A stretch of DNA of 64,000 nt from Planktosalinus lacus (lineage in GTDB: Bacteria > Bacteroidota > Bacteroidia > Flavobacteriales > Flavobacteriaceae), in NCBI RefSeq assembly GCF_014640155.1, contig NZ_BMGK01000002.1:10589-74588 (forward strand), given 5' to 3'. The notes beneath the pieces were generated by a model. That model was not told the origin of the DNA and ran no database searches. It saw nothing but the letters and a program-made list of their open reading frames with translations. The translations under genes were made by a program, and so were the position numbers. Of this stretch, positions 47,104 to 55,876 are shown in pieces; positions within the stretch are counted from its first letter, which is position 1; each line of letters starts with the position of its first letter.

Positions 47104-48282
47104 ATGAAAAAGGGACTCATTTTATTGATAGTAGCTACTGTATTAGTAGCTTGCAGTAGTGTAAAAAGAAGTGAAAAAGCACTTAACAAAGGTGCTTACA
47201 ATCAAGCGATTGACATTGTTGTCAAAAAACTTCAAAAAGATAAAACATCTAAAAAAAGTCAGGAGTTAATTCCAATCCTTGAAGATGCCTATGCCAAATA
47301 TACTGACCAGGCGCTGAGTAAAATTAAATTTCTGGAAAAAGAAGGCAATCCGGATTCAAAAAAAGAAATCCTGACTCATTACACGCGTTTAGACCAAGTA
47401 CAAAATAAAATCAGACCCTTACTTCCCTTAAAAATAAACGGACAAGAAGCAACTTTTCAAATGAATGATTATAGTAGCCAACTCATTCAAGCGAAAGACG
47501 ATTATGCCGCAGTGCTCTATAACGAAGCAAAAAAAGCAATGTCTAAAGACACAAAACTCGATTACAGAAATGCTCACAAATCGTTGAATGAACTTCAAAA
47601 AATAGACCCCTATTACAAGGATGCTGATCAATTGATTAGAGAAGCCCATTACTTGGGTACTGACTATGTTTTTGTAGAACTTAAAAACGCCACAAACATA
47701 CTCATTCCCCAACGATTGGAACGTGATCTGTTGGATTTCAATACCTACAGATTGGATGATTTCTGGACAGAATATCACAGTATTAATCGTAGGGATATCG
47801 ACTATGATTTTGAAGTAAATCTAGAATTCAGAAATATCCTTATTTCACCCGAGCGTGTTCATGAACGTGAAATACCAGTTGAGAGAGAAGTTCTCGATGG
47901 TGTTACCTATGAAATTGACCGTAACGGCAACTATGAGCTCGATAGTCTCGGCAATCGCAAAAAGATTGAACGATATGTTGTGGTAAAAGGTATACTCTAT
48001 GAAACCACCCAATCCAAAGCGATTACAGTAAATGGCATGGTGGAGTATTATGATGTTGAAAAAAGGCAACTGATCAATAGCCACCCACTGGAAAGCGAGT
48101 TTATTTTTGAACATGTATTTGCCACCTTCAAAGGTGACGAACGTGTATTGAACAAAGAAGAACACAAGATATTAAGAAACCGTCCAATGCCGTTTCCAAG
48201 CAACGAACAAATGCTTTTTGACGCTTCAAGCGAAATTAAAAACCGCCTGAGTGCCATTTTAAAACGAAATAAATTCAGGTAA
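47104..48282 (+). CDS. Lipoprotein with N-terminal TPR-like segment, unknown function
   Basis: The 392 residues begin with a lipoprotein signal (LILLIVATVLVAC). A TPR-like helix pair follows (SEKALNKGAYNQAIDIVVKK, and AHKSLNELQKIDPYYKDADQ at about 155-175). The second half is beta-rich with charged strands (IPVEREVLDGVTYEIDRNGN, KAITVNGMVEYYDVEKRQLI). I know of no assigned function. No operon partners. Confidence 0.72.
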   Translation: MKKGLILLIVATVLVACSSVKRSEKALNKGAYNQAIDIVVKKLQKDKTSKKSQELIPILEDAYAKYTDQALSKIKFLEKEGNPDSKKEILTHYTRLDQVQNKIRPLLPLKINGQEATFQMNDYSSQLIQAKDDYAAVLYNEAKKAMSKDTKLDYRNAHKSLNELQKIDPYYKDADQLIREAHYLGTDYVFVELKNATNILIPQRLERDLLDFNTYRLDDFWTEYHSINRRDIDYDFEVNLEFRNILISPERVHEREIPVEREVLDGVTYEIDRNGNYELDSLGNRKKIERYVVVKGILYETTQSKAITVNGMVEYYDVEKRQLINSHPLESEFIFEHVFATFKGDERVLNKEEHKILRNRPMPFPSNEQMLFDASSEIKNRLSAILKRNKFR

Positions 48283-48284
48283 TC

Positions 48285-48298
48285 GCTTTCGTGAAAGC
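48285..48298. repeat. Palindrome GCTTTCGTGAAAGC
   Basis: One mismatch from the perfect GCTTTCGCGAAAGC seen inside deoC (52176-52189) and in the lipoprotein gene at 54623-54636. Three such 14-mers within 6.4 kb is more than expected by chance in an AT-rich genome. Confidence 0.6.
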
Positions 48299-48388
48299 CA
48301 TATTTTAAGAAATCTTTCTGCGTAAATCTGCTTCATCTGTAGGAAAAATATATGCCTGCTGATTTAGTAAATATGCGTAGGTTTTATT

Positions 48389-48772
48389 TTATGCTATTTC
48401 CATTTCCAAAATATCATAATGTGAGCCATGCGCAACACATGTCCCGTTTTTAATCACCAACACCTGCGGCGACTGGTGCATCACCTGAAAACGTGAAGCA
48501 ATCTCGTTTGATACCTCTCTAAAATTTAATAAATCCAGGCTATAAAACATCACATCAGGAGTTTCTTTATCAATACCTGACTCAAAACGGTTTAAAACCA
48601 TCCTGCTGATACCACAGCGGGTGGAATGTTTAAAAATCAAAAGGGTTTGAGTTTTAGACAATTCCACAATCTCATCCAGTTGAGAGACAGTCGTTAACTG
48701 CTTCCAGGGTAATGGGTTTGGGTTTTCTTTTTCGGCCTTGTCTGAATTAAATAGGTTTTTGAAAAGGGACAT
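48389..48772 (-). CDS. YtxJ family (bacillithiol-system) thioredoxin-like protein
   Basis: The 127 residues are a thioredoxin-like fold with the YtxJ hallmark LLIFKHSTRCGISRMVLNRF, in which a single active cysteine stands in place of CxxC, and HQSPQVLVIKNG with the cis-proline. YtxJ proteins are linked to removing bacillithiol from protein thiols, by association rather than firm biochemistry. Confidence 0.88.
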   Translation of the reverse strand: MSLFKNLFNSDKAEKENPNPLPWKQLTTVSQLDEIVELSKTQTLLIFKHSTRCGISRMVLNRFESGIDKETPDVMFYSLDLLNFREVSNEIASRFQVMHQSPQVLVIKNGTCVAHGSHYDILEMEIA

Positions 48773-48911
48773 GGAGGTATCTATTTTTTACAAAGGTAAT
48801 TTAATAAAACACAAGTCTTAAAAACTATAAGGTTTTAATGAATTGAAACAAGTCAACTGAAATAAAAATTATATTTGTAGAGCTATTATAGGATTTATTT
48901 ATTAATCTGTA

Positions 48912-48932
48912 TAGCTATTTCAGGACGGGTCA
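48912..48932 (-). other. Possible insertion-sequence end remnant
   Basis: Read on the minus strand as TATGACCCGTCCTGAAATAG. It matches the piece at 6109-6126 in 15 of 16 bases (one C/A-type change). No transposase is present. Confidence 0.3.
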
Positions 48933-49294
48933 TACTCCCACTAAAAAGTAGGCTCATTTATAGATACTGTATAGATACTCCATAGCAAAGGCTGGGATAA
49001 AGCAACCCTTGGCTTTTTTAGATAGGTTCTAAATAAAACATAGTAACTCCTTTTGTATAGCCGTAATTTGAAGATGTCCAGTCAAAATGTCGGCCGCAAA
49101 CCCCTGTTATCAAGACATTTTGTCGTAAATTATAAATGGTGCGGGATTTGTTTGGTAACAATATAAAATTGCAGGATATAAAACCTAAGACTTCTTTAGT
49201 TAGTGTTTTAATAAAATGTTTTCGTCAAAACAAACATCGTAAGTCCTAAGTCCTGCAGTCCTAAGTCAAATTAATAACCTTTAAATAACAAAAT

Positions 49295-49310
49295 ACCCGC
49301 CTACACGGGT
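49295..49310. repeat. ACCCGCCTACACGGGT hairpin before clpB
   Basis: Member of the CCCGC-type hairpin family found at pccB, accC and the dehydrogenase at 60252. It ends 12 nt before the clpB ATG. Confidence 0.6.
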
Positions 49311-49322
49311 ACAAAAGAAAAT

Positions 49323-51926
49323 ATGAATTTCAACAAATTTACCATCAAATCACAGGAAGCGGTGCAACAGGCACAGCAATTGGCACAAAGCCTTGAGCAC
49401 CAGCAAATAGAACCGGAACATCTGCTCAAAGCAATGCTTGAGGTAGATGAAAATGTCATTCCCTTTTTACTTAAAAAACTGAATGTAAACATTCAAACTT
49501 TAAAACAGATACTGGACGCCTCCATAAAAGGGTTTCCTAAAGTGAGTGGCGGGCAGTTGATGCTTTCGCGCACAACACAGTCTGCACTTAATGATGCAAG
49601 CATCCTCGCCGAAAAACGCAAAGATGAGTTTGTGTCGATTGAGCATTTACTTCTCGGCTTGTTTAAATCGGGTGGAAAAGTGGCCCAGCTTTTAAAAGAC
49701 CAAGGAATGACCCAAAAGGGATTGGATGCCGCTATCGATGAACTTCATAAAGGCGATCGTGTGACTTCCCAAAGTGCTGAGGAAACGTATAACGCCCTAA
49801 ACAAATATGCCAAAAATCTTAACCAGTTAGCAAGAGATAACAAACTTGACCCAGTTATTGGCAGAGATGAGGAAATACGTCGTATTCTGCAAATCCTAAC
49901 CCGTCGTACTAAAAACAACCCGATGTTAGTTGGTGAACCCGGAACAGGTAAAACCGCTATAGCCGAAGGTCTCGCCCACCGCATCGTAGACGGAGACATA
50001 CCCGAAAATCTAAAAACCAAAGAAATTTACTCCCTTGATATGGGAGCACTTATTGCAGGGGCCAAATACAAAGGAGAATTTGAAGAACGCCTTAAAGCAG
50101 TTATCAAAGAAGTCACATCTAGTGATGGCAACATCGTACTCTTCATTGATGAAATCCACACCTTGGTTGGTGCCGGTGGTGGTGAAGGAGCCATGGATGC
50201 CGCCAATATTCTAAAACCCGCATTGGCGCGCGGTGAACTGCGGGCCATTGGGGCAACGACTTTGGATGAGTACCAAAAATATTTCGAAAAAGACAAAGCG
50301 CTGGAACGCCGTTTCCAAAAAGTAACCGTAGACGAACCCGATACCGAAAGTGCTATATCCATCCTACGTGGTATCAAGGAAAAGTATGAAACACACCACA
50401 AAGTGCGTATCAAAGACGATGCAATTATTGCTGCCGTGGAGCTTTCACAACGTTACATTACTAACCGCTTTTTACCCGATAAGGCGATTGACTTGATGGA
50501 TGAAGCGGCTTCAAAACTGCGTATGGAAATCAATTCCAAACCCGAAGAACTGGATGTACTGGATCGTAAAATCATGCAACTGGAAATTGAAATTGAGGCC
50601 ATCAAACGGGAAAAGGATGAAAGTAAACTAAAATCACTCCGCTCTGAACTTGGTAACCTGAAAGAAGAACGCAACGAACTCAACGCCAAGTGGAAAAGCG
50701 AAAAAGAAGTGGTGGAAAGCATCCAGAGCATCAAAACCAATATTGAAGAATACAAACTTGAAGCCGAACGCGCTGAGCGTGATGGAGATTACGGTAAAGT
50801 AGCCGAATTGCGTTATGGAAAAATCAAGGAAGCCCAGGAAAAACTGGAAGAACAACAAAAACTTGTAGCAGATAAACAAGAAAACTCTTTAATAAAAGAG
50901 GAAGTCACCCACGAAGACATCGCCGAAGTAGTGGCCAAATGGACAGGAATTCCCGTAACTAAAATGCTGCAAAGCGATCGGGAAAAACTACTCAAACTGG
51001 AAGACCACCTGCACAAGCGTGTGGTGGGTCAGGATGAAGCGATTGCCGCCGTGAGTGATGCCATTCGCCGCAGCCGTGCCGGATTGCAAGACCCCAAAAA
51101 GCCACTGGGCTCCTTCCTGTTTCTGGGAACTACCGGTGTGGGTAAAACCGAATTGGCCAAAGCCCTGGCAGAATACCTCTTTGACGATGAAAACGCGATG
51201 ACGCGCATTGATATGAGCGAGTATCAGGAACGCCACAGCGTGAGCCGACTGGTAGGAGCACCCCCCGGCTATGTGGGTTATGATGAAGGTGGACAATTGA
51301 CCGAAGCCGTGAGACGCAGACCCTACTCTGTTGTACTCTTAGACGAAATTGAAAAGGCACACCCTGATACCTTTAACATACTGCTTCAGGTATTGGATGA
51401 AGGGCGCTTAACAGATAATAAAGGCCGGGTAGCCGATTTTAAAAACACCATCATCGTGATGACTTCCAATATGGGAAGCCACATCATTCAGGAAAAGTTT
51501 GATACGGTCAAGGATATCGATGCCGCAATGGAAGGTGCCAAAGTGGAAGTACTGGCCCTGCTAAAACAAAGCGTGCGCCCTGAGTTCCTGAACCGTATTG
51601 ACGACATCGTGATGTTTACACCACTTGATAAAGCCAATATCAAAGAGATTGTAGGCTTACAGTTAAAAGGTCTTAGTAAAATGTTGCTGAAACAAAACAT
51701 CACCCTCGATGCCACTCAAGAAGCCATCAGCTATCTGTCTGAACGCGGTTATGACCCACAATATGGTGCACGACCGGTTAAGCGAGTAATCCAAAGGGAG
51801 GTTTTAAACCAGCTTTCCAAGGAAATCCTCGCCGGAAAAATTACCACAGAAAGTATCATTTTACTGGACGCTTTTGATGACAAACTGGTGTTTAGAAATC
51901 AGGCAGATGAACAGCCTGTAGCCTAA
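49323..51926 (+). CDS. clpB: ATP-dependent chaperone ClpB
   Basis: The 867-residue disaggregase has the N-domain with two Clp repeats (1-145), AAA+ domain 1 (Walker [15 protein letters not shown], Walker [13 protein letters not shown]), the coiled-coil middle domain (~405-525, [17 protein letters not shown]), and AAA+ domain 2 ([29 protein letters not shown]). It pulls aggregated proteins apart together with DnaK. Full length. The hairpin at 49295-49310 sits just before the start. GC content is higher than in neighbours, as for the carboxylase genes. A terminator follows. Confidence 0.97.
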   Translation: MNFNKFTIKSQEAVQQAQQLAQSLEHQQIEPEHLLKAMLEVDENVIPFLLKKLNVNIQTLKQILDASIKGFPKVSGGQLMLSRTTQSALNDASILAEKRKDEFVSIEHLLLGLFKSGGKVAQLLKDQGMTQKGLDAAIDELHKGDRVTSQSAEETYNALNKYAKNLNQLARDNKLDPVIGRDEEIRRILQILTRRTKNNPMLVGEPGTGKTAIAEGLAHRIVDGDIPENLKTKEIYSLDMGALIAGAKYKGEFEERLKAVIKEVTSSDGNIVLFIDEIHTLVGAGGGEGAMDAANILKPALARGELRAIGATTLDEYQKYFEKDKALERRFQKVTVDEPDTESAISILRGIKEKYETHHKVRIKDDAIIAAVELSQRYITNRFLPDKAIDLMDEAASKLRMEINSKPEELDVLDRKIMQLEIEIEAIKREKDESKLKSLRSELGNLKEERNELNAKWKSEKEVVESIQSIKTNIEEYKLEAERAERDGDYGKVAELRYGKIKEAQEKLEEQQKLVADKQENSLIKEEVTHEDIAEVVAKWTGIPVTKMLQSDREKLLKLEDHLHKRVVGQDEAIAAVSDAIRRSRAGLQDPKKPLGSFLFLGTTGVGKTELAKALAEYLFDDENAMTRIDMSEYQERHSVSRLVGAPPGYVGYDEGGQLTEAVRRRPYSVVLLDEIEKAHPDTFNILLQVLDEGRLTDNKGRVADFKNTIIVMTSNMGSHIIQEKFDTVKDIDAAMEGAKVEVLALLKQSVRPEFLNRIDDIVMFTPLDKANIKEIVGLQLKGLSKMLLKQNITLDATQEAISYLSERGYDPQYGARPVKRVIQREVLNQLSKEILAGKITTESIILLDAFDDKLVFRNQADEQPVA

Positions 51927-51946
51927 AATAAAATTAAATATTTTAA

Positions 51947-51976
51947 ACTCCTGTCTACTAGTCAGGAGTTTTTTAT
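51947..51976 (+). terminator. Terminator after clpB
   Basis: AACTCCTG and CAGGAGTT arms, a 9-nt loop, then six T. Confidence 0.88.
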
Positions 51977-52029
51977 GTTAAGAGTTCAATTCTATGAGAA
52001 ATCTCAGTTTTAAATAAACCATTTTCTTT

Positions 52030-52037
52030 TACCTTTG
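52030..52037 (+). promoter_or_regulatory. -7 promoter element of deoC
   Basis: TACCTTTG lies 6 nt before ATG 52044 and covers the TTG that would otherwise start the ORF at 52035, so ATG 52044 is favoured. No clear -33 TTG is seen. Confidence 0.5.
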
Positions 52038-52043
52038 TTTTCT

Positions 52044-52715
52044 ATGCAAAATCTAAATAAATACATCGATCATACTCTTTTAAAGGCAACTGCTACTGAA
52101 GAAGATATCAAAAAGTTATGTAAAGAAGCAATTGAATATGATTTTTTCTCTATTTGTGTAAACAGCTCCTATATTGCTTTCGCGAAAGCGCAATTGTCAA
52201 AAAGCAATGTAAAGGTCTGTAGTGTTGTTGGATTTCCTTTAGGAGCAATGAGTGCTAACGCCAAAGCTTACGAAGCAAAAAAAGCTATAGAGGATGGCGC
52301 AGATGAAATCGATATGGTGCTAAACATAGGATTTCTAAAAAGTGAAAATTTTGATGCTGTTTGGAAAGAAATAGAAGACGTCAAAAAAACGATTGGAAAC
52401 AAAGTTTTAAAGGTAATTTTAGAAACCTGCTATCTAGAAAAAACTGAAATTATCAAGGCCAGCGAACTCGCTATGCTTTCAGGTGCTGACTTTATAAAAA
52501 CCTCTACAGGCTTTGGAACCGGCGGTGCTACTATAGAAGATGTACAATTGATGAAATCTGTTGTAAAAAATCAGGTGAAAATTAAAGCTTCCGGAGGAAT
52601 AAAAGATAAATTCACAGCTTTGGAATACATTGCATTGGGTGTGGACCGAATTGGCACTTCTTCGGGCATCGCTATCGTAACAAATAAAAATTCAGAAAAT
52701 GAGCATACATATTAA
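52044..52715 (+). CDS. deoC: Deoxyribose-phosphate aldolase
   Basis: The 223-residue TIM barrel shows [38 protein letters not shown] and the Schiff-base lysine in [15 protein letters not shown]. It splits 2-deoxyribose-5-phosphate into acetaldehyde and glyceraldehyde-3-phosphate. Its last 17 nt overlap the deoD start, so the nucleoside salvage pair is translationally coupled. Residues around 49-53 (IAFAKA) are encoded by the GCTTTCGCGAAAGC palindrome at 52176-52189. Confidence 0.96.
   Translation: MQNLNKYIDHTLLKATATEEDIKKLCKEAIEYDFFSICVNSSYIAFAKAQLSKSNVKVCSVVGFPLGAMSANAKAYEAKKAIEDGADEIDMVLNIGFLKSENFDAVWKEIEDVKKTIGNKVLKVILETCYLEKTEIIKASELAMLSGADFIKTSTGFGTGGATIEDVQLMKSVVKNQVKIKASGGIKDKFTALEYIALGVDRIGTSSGIAIVTNKNSENEHTY
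52176..52189. repeat. Palindrome GCTTTCGCGAAAGC inside deoC
   Basis: Perfect 14-bp palindrome within the coding sequence. The same 14-mer is at 54623-54636 and a one-mismatch form at 48285-48298. Confidence 0.65.
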
Positions 52716-53397
52716 CGCCAAAAAAGGCGACGTTGCAGAAACCATTTTACTACCCGGTGATCCACTTAGAGCCAAATGGATCGCTGAAACTTATTTTGAA
52801 AACCCCGTTTGCTTCAATGAAGTGAGAGGAATGCTGGGTTTTACAGGAACTTATAATGGTAAGAAAATTTCTGCGATGGGAACCGGAATGGGCGTGCCTT
52901 CCATCTCCATTTATGCACATGAATTAATTACTGAATTTGGCGTTAAAAACTTAATCAGAGTGGGGAGTGCCGGTTCATACCAAGCCAATGTAAAATTAAG
53001 AGACATCGTTTTGGCAATGGCTGCTTCATCAACATCAGGTGTAAACGAATTGCGATTTGGTGGTGCAGATTTTGCTCCAACAGCCAATTTTGAACTATTT
53101 CAAAAAGCAGTAGATGTTGCGAAGTCTAAGAACATTTCAATCAAAGCGGGTAATGTAATGACCAGTGATGAATTTTATGCCGATGAATTTGAAAGCTATA
53201 AAAAATGGTCTCAATTTGGTGTGCTTTGTGTCGAAATGGAAACCGCAGGTTTGTATACCGTAGCTGCCAAACACAAAGTCAATGCATTATCAATACTAAC
53301 CATTTCAGATTCATTGGTTACGGGTGAAAAAACAAGTTCTAAAGAACGTGAAACCACCTTTGACGAAATGATAAAAATTGCACTTGAACTGGCATAA
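52699..53397 (+). CDS. deoD: Purine-nucleoside phosphorylase, hexameric DeoD type
   Basis: The 232 residues show the PNP/UDP family: [47 protein letters not shown], and [14 protein letters not shown] with the acid pair that holds the ribose. It releases purine base and (deoxy)ribose-1-phosphate. The start overlaps deoC by 17 nt. Confidence 0.96.
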   Translation: MSIHINAKKGDVAETILLPGDPLRAKWIAETYFENPVCFNEVRGMLGFTGTYNGKKISAMGTGMGVPSISIYAHELITEFGVKNLIRVGSAGSYQANVKLRDIVLAMAASSTSGVNELRFGGADFAPTANFELFQKAVDVAKSKNISIKAGNVMTSDEFYADEFESYKKWSQFGVLCVEMETAGLYTVAAKHKVNALSILTISDSLVTGEKTSSKERETTFDEMIKIALELA

Positions 53398-53404
53398 TAA
53401 GAAA

Positions 53405-53437
53405 TAAAAAAAGCCTTATTTTCATAAGGCCATTTTT
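53405..53437 (+). terminator. Terminator after deoD
   Basis: GCCTTAT (53413-53419) and ATAAGGC (53424-53430) arms with a TTTC loop, followed after CA by a T-run. Confidence 0.85.
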
Positions 53438-53456
53438 TTAAAATTTATTAATAAAG

Positions 53457-53642
53457 TTAATAGTGTTCAATTTCTTTTTTCAACTCTTCCTTGGTCTTAC
53501 CGGTTTTCTCCTGTAGACGTCCAAGAAGTTCATCAGACTTTCCTTCAACATATTGAAGGTCATCATCTGTAAGTTTAGCATATTTCTGCTTCATTTTTCC
53601 TTTGACTTGATTCCATTTTCCTTTAAATTGATCCTCGTTCAT
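53457..53642 (-). CDS. CsbD family stress protein
   Basis: The 61 residues start MNEDQFKGKWNQVKGKMKQK and continue with LTDDDLQYVEGKSDELLGRL, the CsbD pattern of two amphipathic helices. Members respond to general stress; their molecular role is not established. Confidence 0.9.
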   Translation of the reverse strand: MNEDQFKGKWNQVKGKMKQKYAKLTDDDLQYVEGKSDELLGRLQEKTGKTKEELKKEIEHY

Positions 53643-53934
53643 AATTGTTAGTTTTAAAATTAATAATACCCTAATTTACTGTGAAATAGCGGAAATCGTT
53701 ACCAAAGAAGTATTAAAAATATTTAATGTTTTGTTAAACAAAAAATCACCCGTTTTGCCAGGTTGGCTCAGGGCGACTCTCCTTATCATAGCAGTGTTTG
53801 GGAAAAGCAATTGTAGTTTAGTGAATTTAAATAATAAACGAAAAAAATTGCTTTTTGGTTTTAAAAAAACTGAATGTTATATATTTGATTCAACTAAATA
53901 AACTGTATTTATGAACTGACAAATAAATCCAACT

Positions 53935-54462
53935 ATGAAAATTACAGCAAGTATCATCCTTTTATTTTTAATAAGTTCCTGTGACAATACCACTACCGAA
54001 AAACCTGTTAAAAAAGAAATGGACTTTACAACCACAACCTATTACCTCATTCGCCACGCTGAAAAAGACCGCACAAATCCTGACGATGAAGATCCTAATT
54101 TAAATGAAGAAGGACTTTTAAGAGCTGAACATTGGGCCGCTGTTTTTTCTGAAATTAAACTGGATGCTGTTTATTCATCTAATTATAAACGAACACAACA
54201 AACGGCTCAACCCGTCGCACGAAAACAAAATCTAAAAATTGAAAATTATGATCCTCATAAAGTATATGAAACTGATTTTTTTGAAAAAACAAAAGGCAAA
54301 CAAATTTTAGTTGTGGGTCATAGCAACACAGTGCCTGTTTTTGTGAATCACGTGTTGGGACAAGAACGCTATGAAAACATCCCAGACAGTATTGACGGTA
54401 GACTATATGTAGTCACCAAAACAGCCGATCAGGCAACCAGTTTTATTTTGAATCTGGAGTGA
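53935..54462 (+). CDS. Histidine phosphatase family lipoprotein (SixA-like)
   Basis: The 175 residues start with a lipoprotein signal (SIILLFLISSC). The phosphohistidine motif YYLIRHAEK comes next, then YSSNYKRTQQTAQPVARK and the second catalytic histidine in VVGHSNTVPVFV. The histidine phosphatase fold acts on phosphorylated sugars or proteins; substrate unknown. Its 3' end overlaps the convergent lipoprotein gene by 20 nt. Confidence 0.88.
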   Translation: MKITASIILLFLISSCDNTTTEKPVKKEMDFTTTTYYLIRHAEKDRTNPDDEDPNLNEEGLLRAEHWAAVFSEIKLDAVYSSNYKRTQQTAQPVARKQNLKIENYDPHKVYETDFFEKTKGKQILVVGHSNTVPVFVNHVLGQERYENIPDSIDGRLYVVTKTADQATSFILNLE

Positions 54463-55192
54463 GTGGTTTAACATTAATCTGTTTGTTTTCAATAAGAGAT
54501 AGTTCTTTGAGTTCTCCTTTTTCAAACAATTTATCAATGTTGTAAAAATCGATAGAGGAATCTTTAGGGCTGTAATTCCTATAATCTACAAATCGGATTC
54601 CTTCAATAACCCGGGGATTATAGCTTTCGCGAAAGCGAATCCCACCCTGATTCGTGAAAAATTTATATGCCAGATAATCTACCGTAAAATCATCTTTTGA
54701 AATCCAATATAGAAAAACATCCTGAAAATCTACACCCCCACCGTTTTCATCAAAGCTCACTTCAATTTTATAATAGTTTTTGTCTTTGATAGTAACTTCT
54801 CCCAATAGCTTTTTGTTAACCGCTTCATCGTTGAGGCCAAAAGGCAACTGCACAAAATAATGTACAGAATTGACACTTTCGGCATATTTTACAGCGGTAG
54901 TATCGTGAAGGTTAACTTTTTCTTCATTTTGGATTCTTAAAAATCCTTCGTTTGTAATGAGGTCAATCGTATTTAATGTATCAGGAAGCATACGTTGAAA
55001 CGAAAAGTGACCGTTTTGTCGTATACTTTTATACTTTATATTTCGGAAGGAAAAATCAATTTCAGCATTATTGTACCGGTCTCCTCCGGCATTTTCAATG
55101 GTCTTATCGATAATTTGCTGTGCAGAAAGTTCTTGTTTTTCAGATTTGCAGGAAACAATTGCAATGAACAAAAAGAGTAAAATGAAACGCAT
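54443..55192 (-). CDS. Lipoprotein of unknown function, DUF6503-like
   Basis: The start is ATG 55192 (MRFILLFLFIAIVSC). The 249-residue product is beta-strand rich, with NAEIDFSFRNIKYKSIRQNG, VNSVHYFVQLPFGLNDEAVN, KNYYKIEVSFDENGGG and YNPRVIEGIRFVDYRNYSP, which recalls DUF6503/LolA-type lipoproteins of Flavobacteriia. Only general outer-membrane lipid binding can be suggested. Contains the GCTTTCGCGAAAGC palindrome at 54623-54636. Confidence 0.72.
   Translation of the reverse strand: MRFILLFLFIAIVSCKSEKQELSAQQIIDKTIENAGGDRYNNAEIDFSFRNIKYKSIRQNGHFSFQRMLPDTLNTIDLITNEGFLRIQNEEKVNLHDTTAVKYAESVNSVHYFVQLPFGLNDEAVNKKLLGEVTIKDKNYYKIEVSFDENGGGVDFQDVFLYWISKDDFTVDYLAYKFFTNQGGIRFRESYNPRVIEGIRFVDYRNYSPKDSSIDFYNIDKLFEKGELKELSLIENKQINVKPLTPDSK
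54623..54636. repeat. Palindrome GCTTTCGCGAAAGC inside a lipoprotein gene
   Basis: Second perfect copy of the 14-mer found in deoC; here it encodes RFRES on the minus strand. Confidence 0.65.
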
Positions 55193-55408
55193 CTTTTTTT
55201 TTGTAAAAATAGAGAAATTTACCACAGACTCAATACTAAATCTCAAATTCTAAATATTACCATTACTCAAGGATGCTTCAATCAATCATAAAATTTTCTA
55301 ACAAACCCACTTTTCATATTTTAAGCCTTGAAATCATAGGGGCTTTTACTTTTAAAATCTTATTTTTGTGATTATTAAAAAATTTTATCAAATCAAACTT
55401 TCAAAAAC

Positions 55409-55876
55409 TTGAAGCAACAAAACACCATTCAGATAAAAAATAAGAAGGCCAAATTCAATTATGAATTTATTGACAAATTCACAGCCGGCATTGTTTTAAA
55501 AGGAACTGAAATAAAATCTATAAGAGAAGGGAAAGCCTCCATTGCTGAAAGTTTTTGTGAATTTCAGGACGGCGAATTGTTTGTCATCAATATGAATGTA
55601 GAAGAATACTCTCATGCTTCACATTTCAACCACGCGCCTAAAAGTGAACGAAAATTACTGCTCAACAAACGTGAATTGAACAAACTTGAAAAAGAAGTGC
55701 GCACTTCAGGCTTAACCATTGTTCCCCTCAAGTTATTTATAAATGACAACGGCTTGGCTAAACTCATCATTGCCTTAGCAAAAGGTAAAAAAGAATACGA
55801 CAAGCGTGAGACTATCAAAGAACGCGATACTAAAAGAAATTTAAGCCGAATTAAAAAAGCTTTTAATCAACGATAA
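55409..55876 (+). CDS. smpB: SsrA-binding protein SmpB
   Basis: The 155-residue protein fits Smp[41 protein letters not shown] and the C-terminal [19 protein letters not shown] that mimics tRNA in the ribosome. The start is TTG 55409; no other start keeps the conserved N-terminus. It guides tmRNA to stalled ribosomes. It ends in TAATG shared with the next start. Confidence 0.95.
   Translation: MKQQNTIQIKNKKAKFNYEFIDKFTAGIVLKGTEIKSIREGKASIAESFCEFQDGELFVINMNVEEYSHASHFNHAPKSERKLLLNKRELNKLEKEVRTSGLTIVPLKLFINDNGLAKLIIALAKGKKEYDKRETIKERDTKRNLSRIKKAFNQR

Larger units (their letters stand above)
48773..49322. other. Gene-free spacer upstream of clpB
   Basis: This holds no credible gene. It contains an insertion-sequence-end-like stretch at 48912-48932, an inverted repeat CAAAATGTC/GACATTTTG at 49083-49091 and 49114-49122, a run of short AAGTCCTAAGTCCTGCAGTCC repeats at about 49233-49266, and the ACCCG...CGGGT hairpin at 49295-49310. 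Confidence 0.55.

Noticed and set aside
49083-49122. CIRCE-type HrcA operator before clpB
   Set aside because: The arms do not match the CIRCE consensus TTAGCACTC/GAGTGCTAA.
53740-53830. GC-rich stretch in the spacer before the histidine phosphatase gene, looked at as a tRNA or small RNA
   Set aside because: No cloverleaf, TPsiC-like arm or stable stem could be formed.
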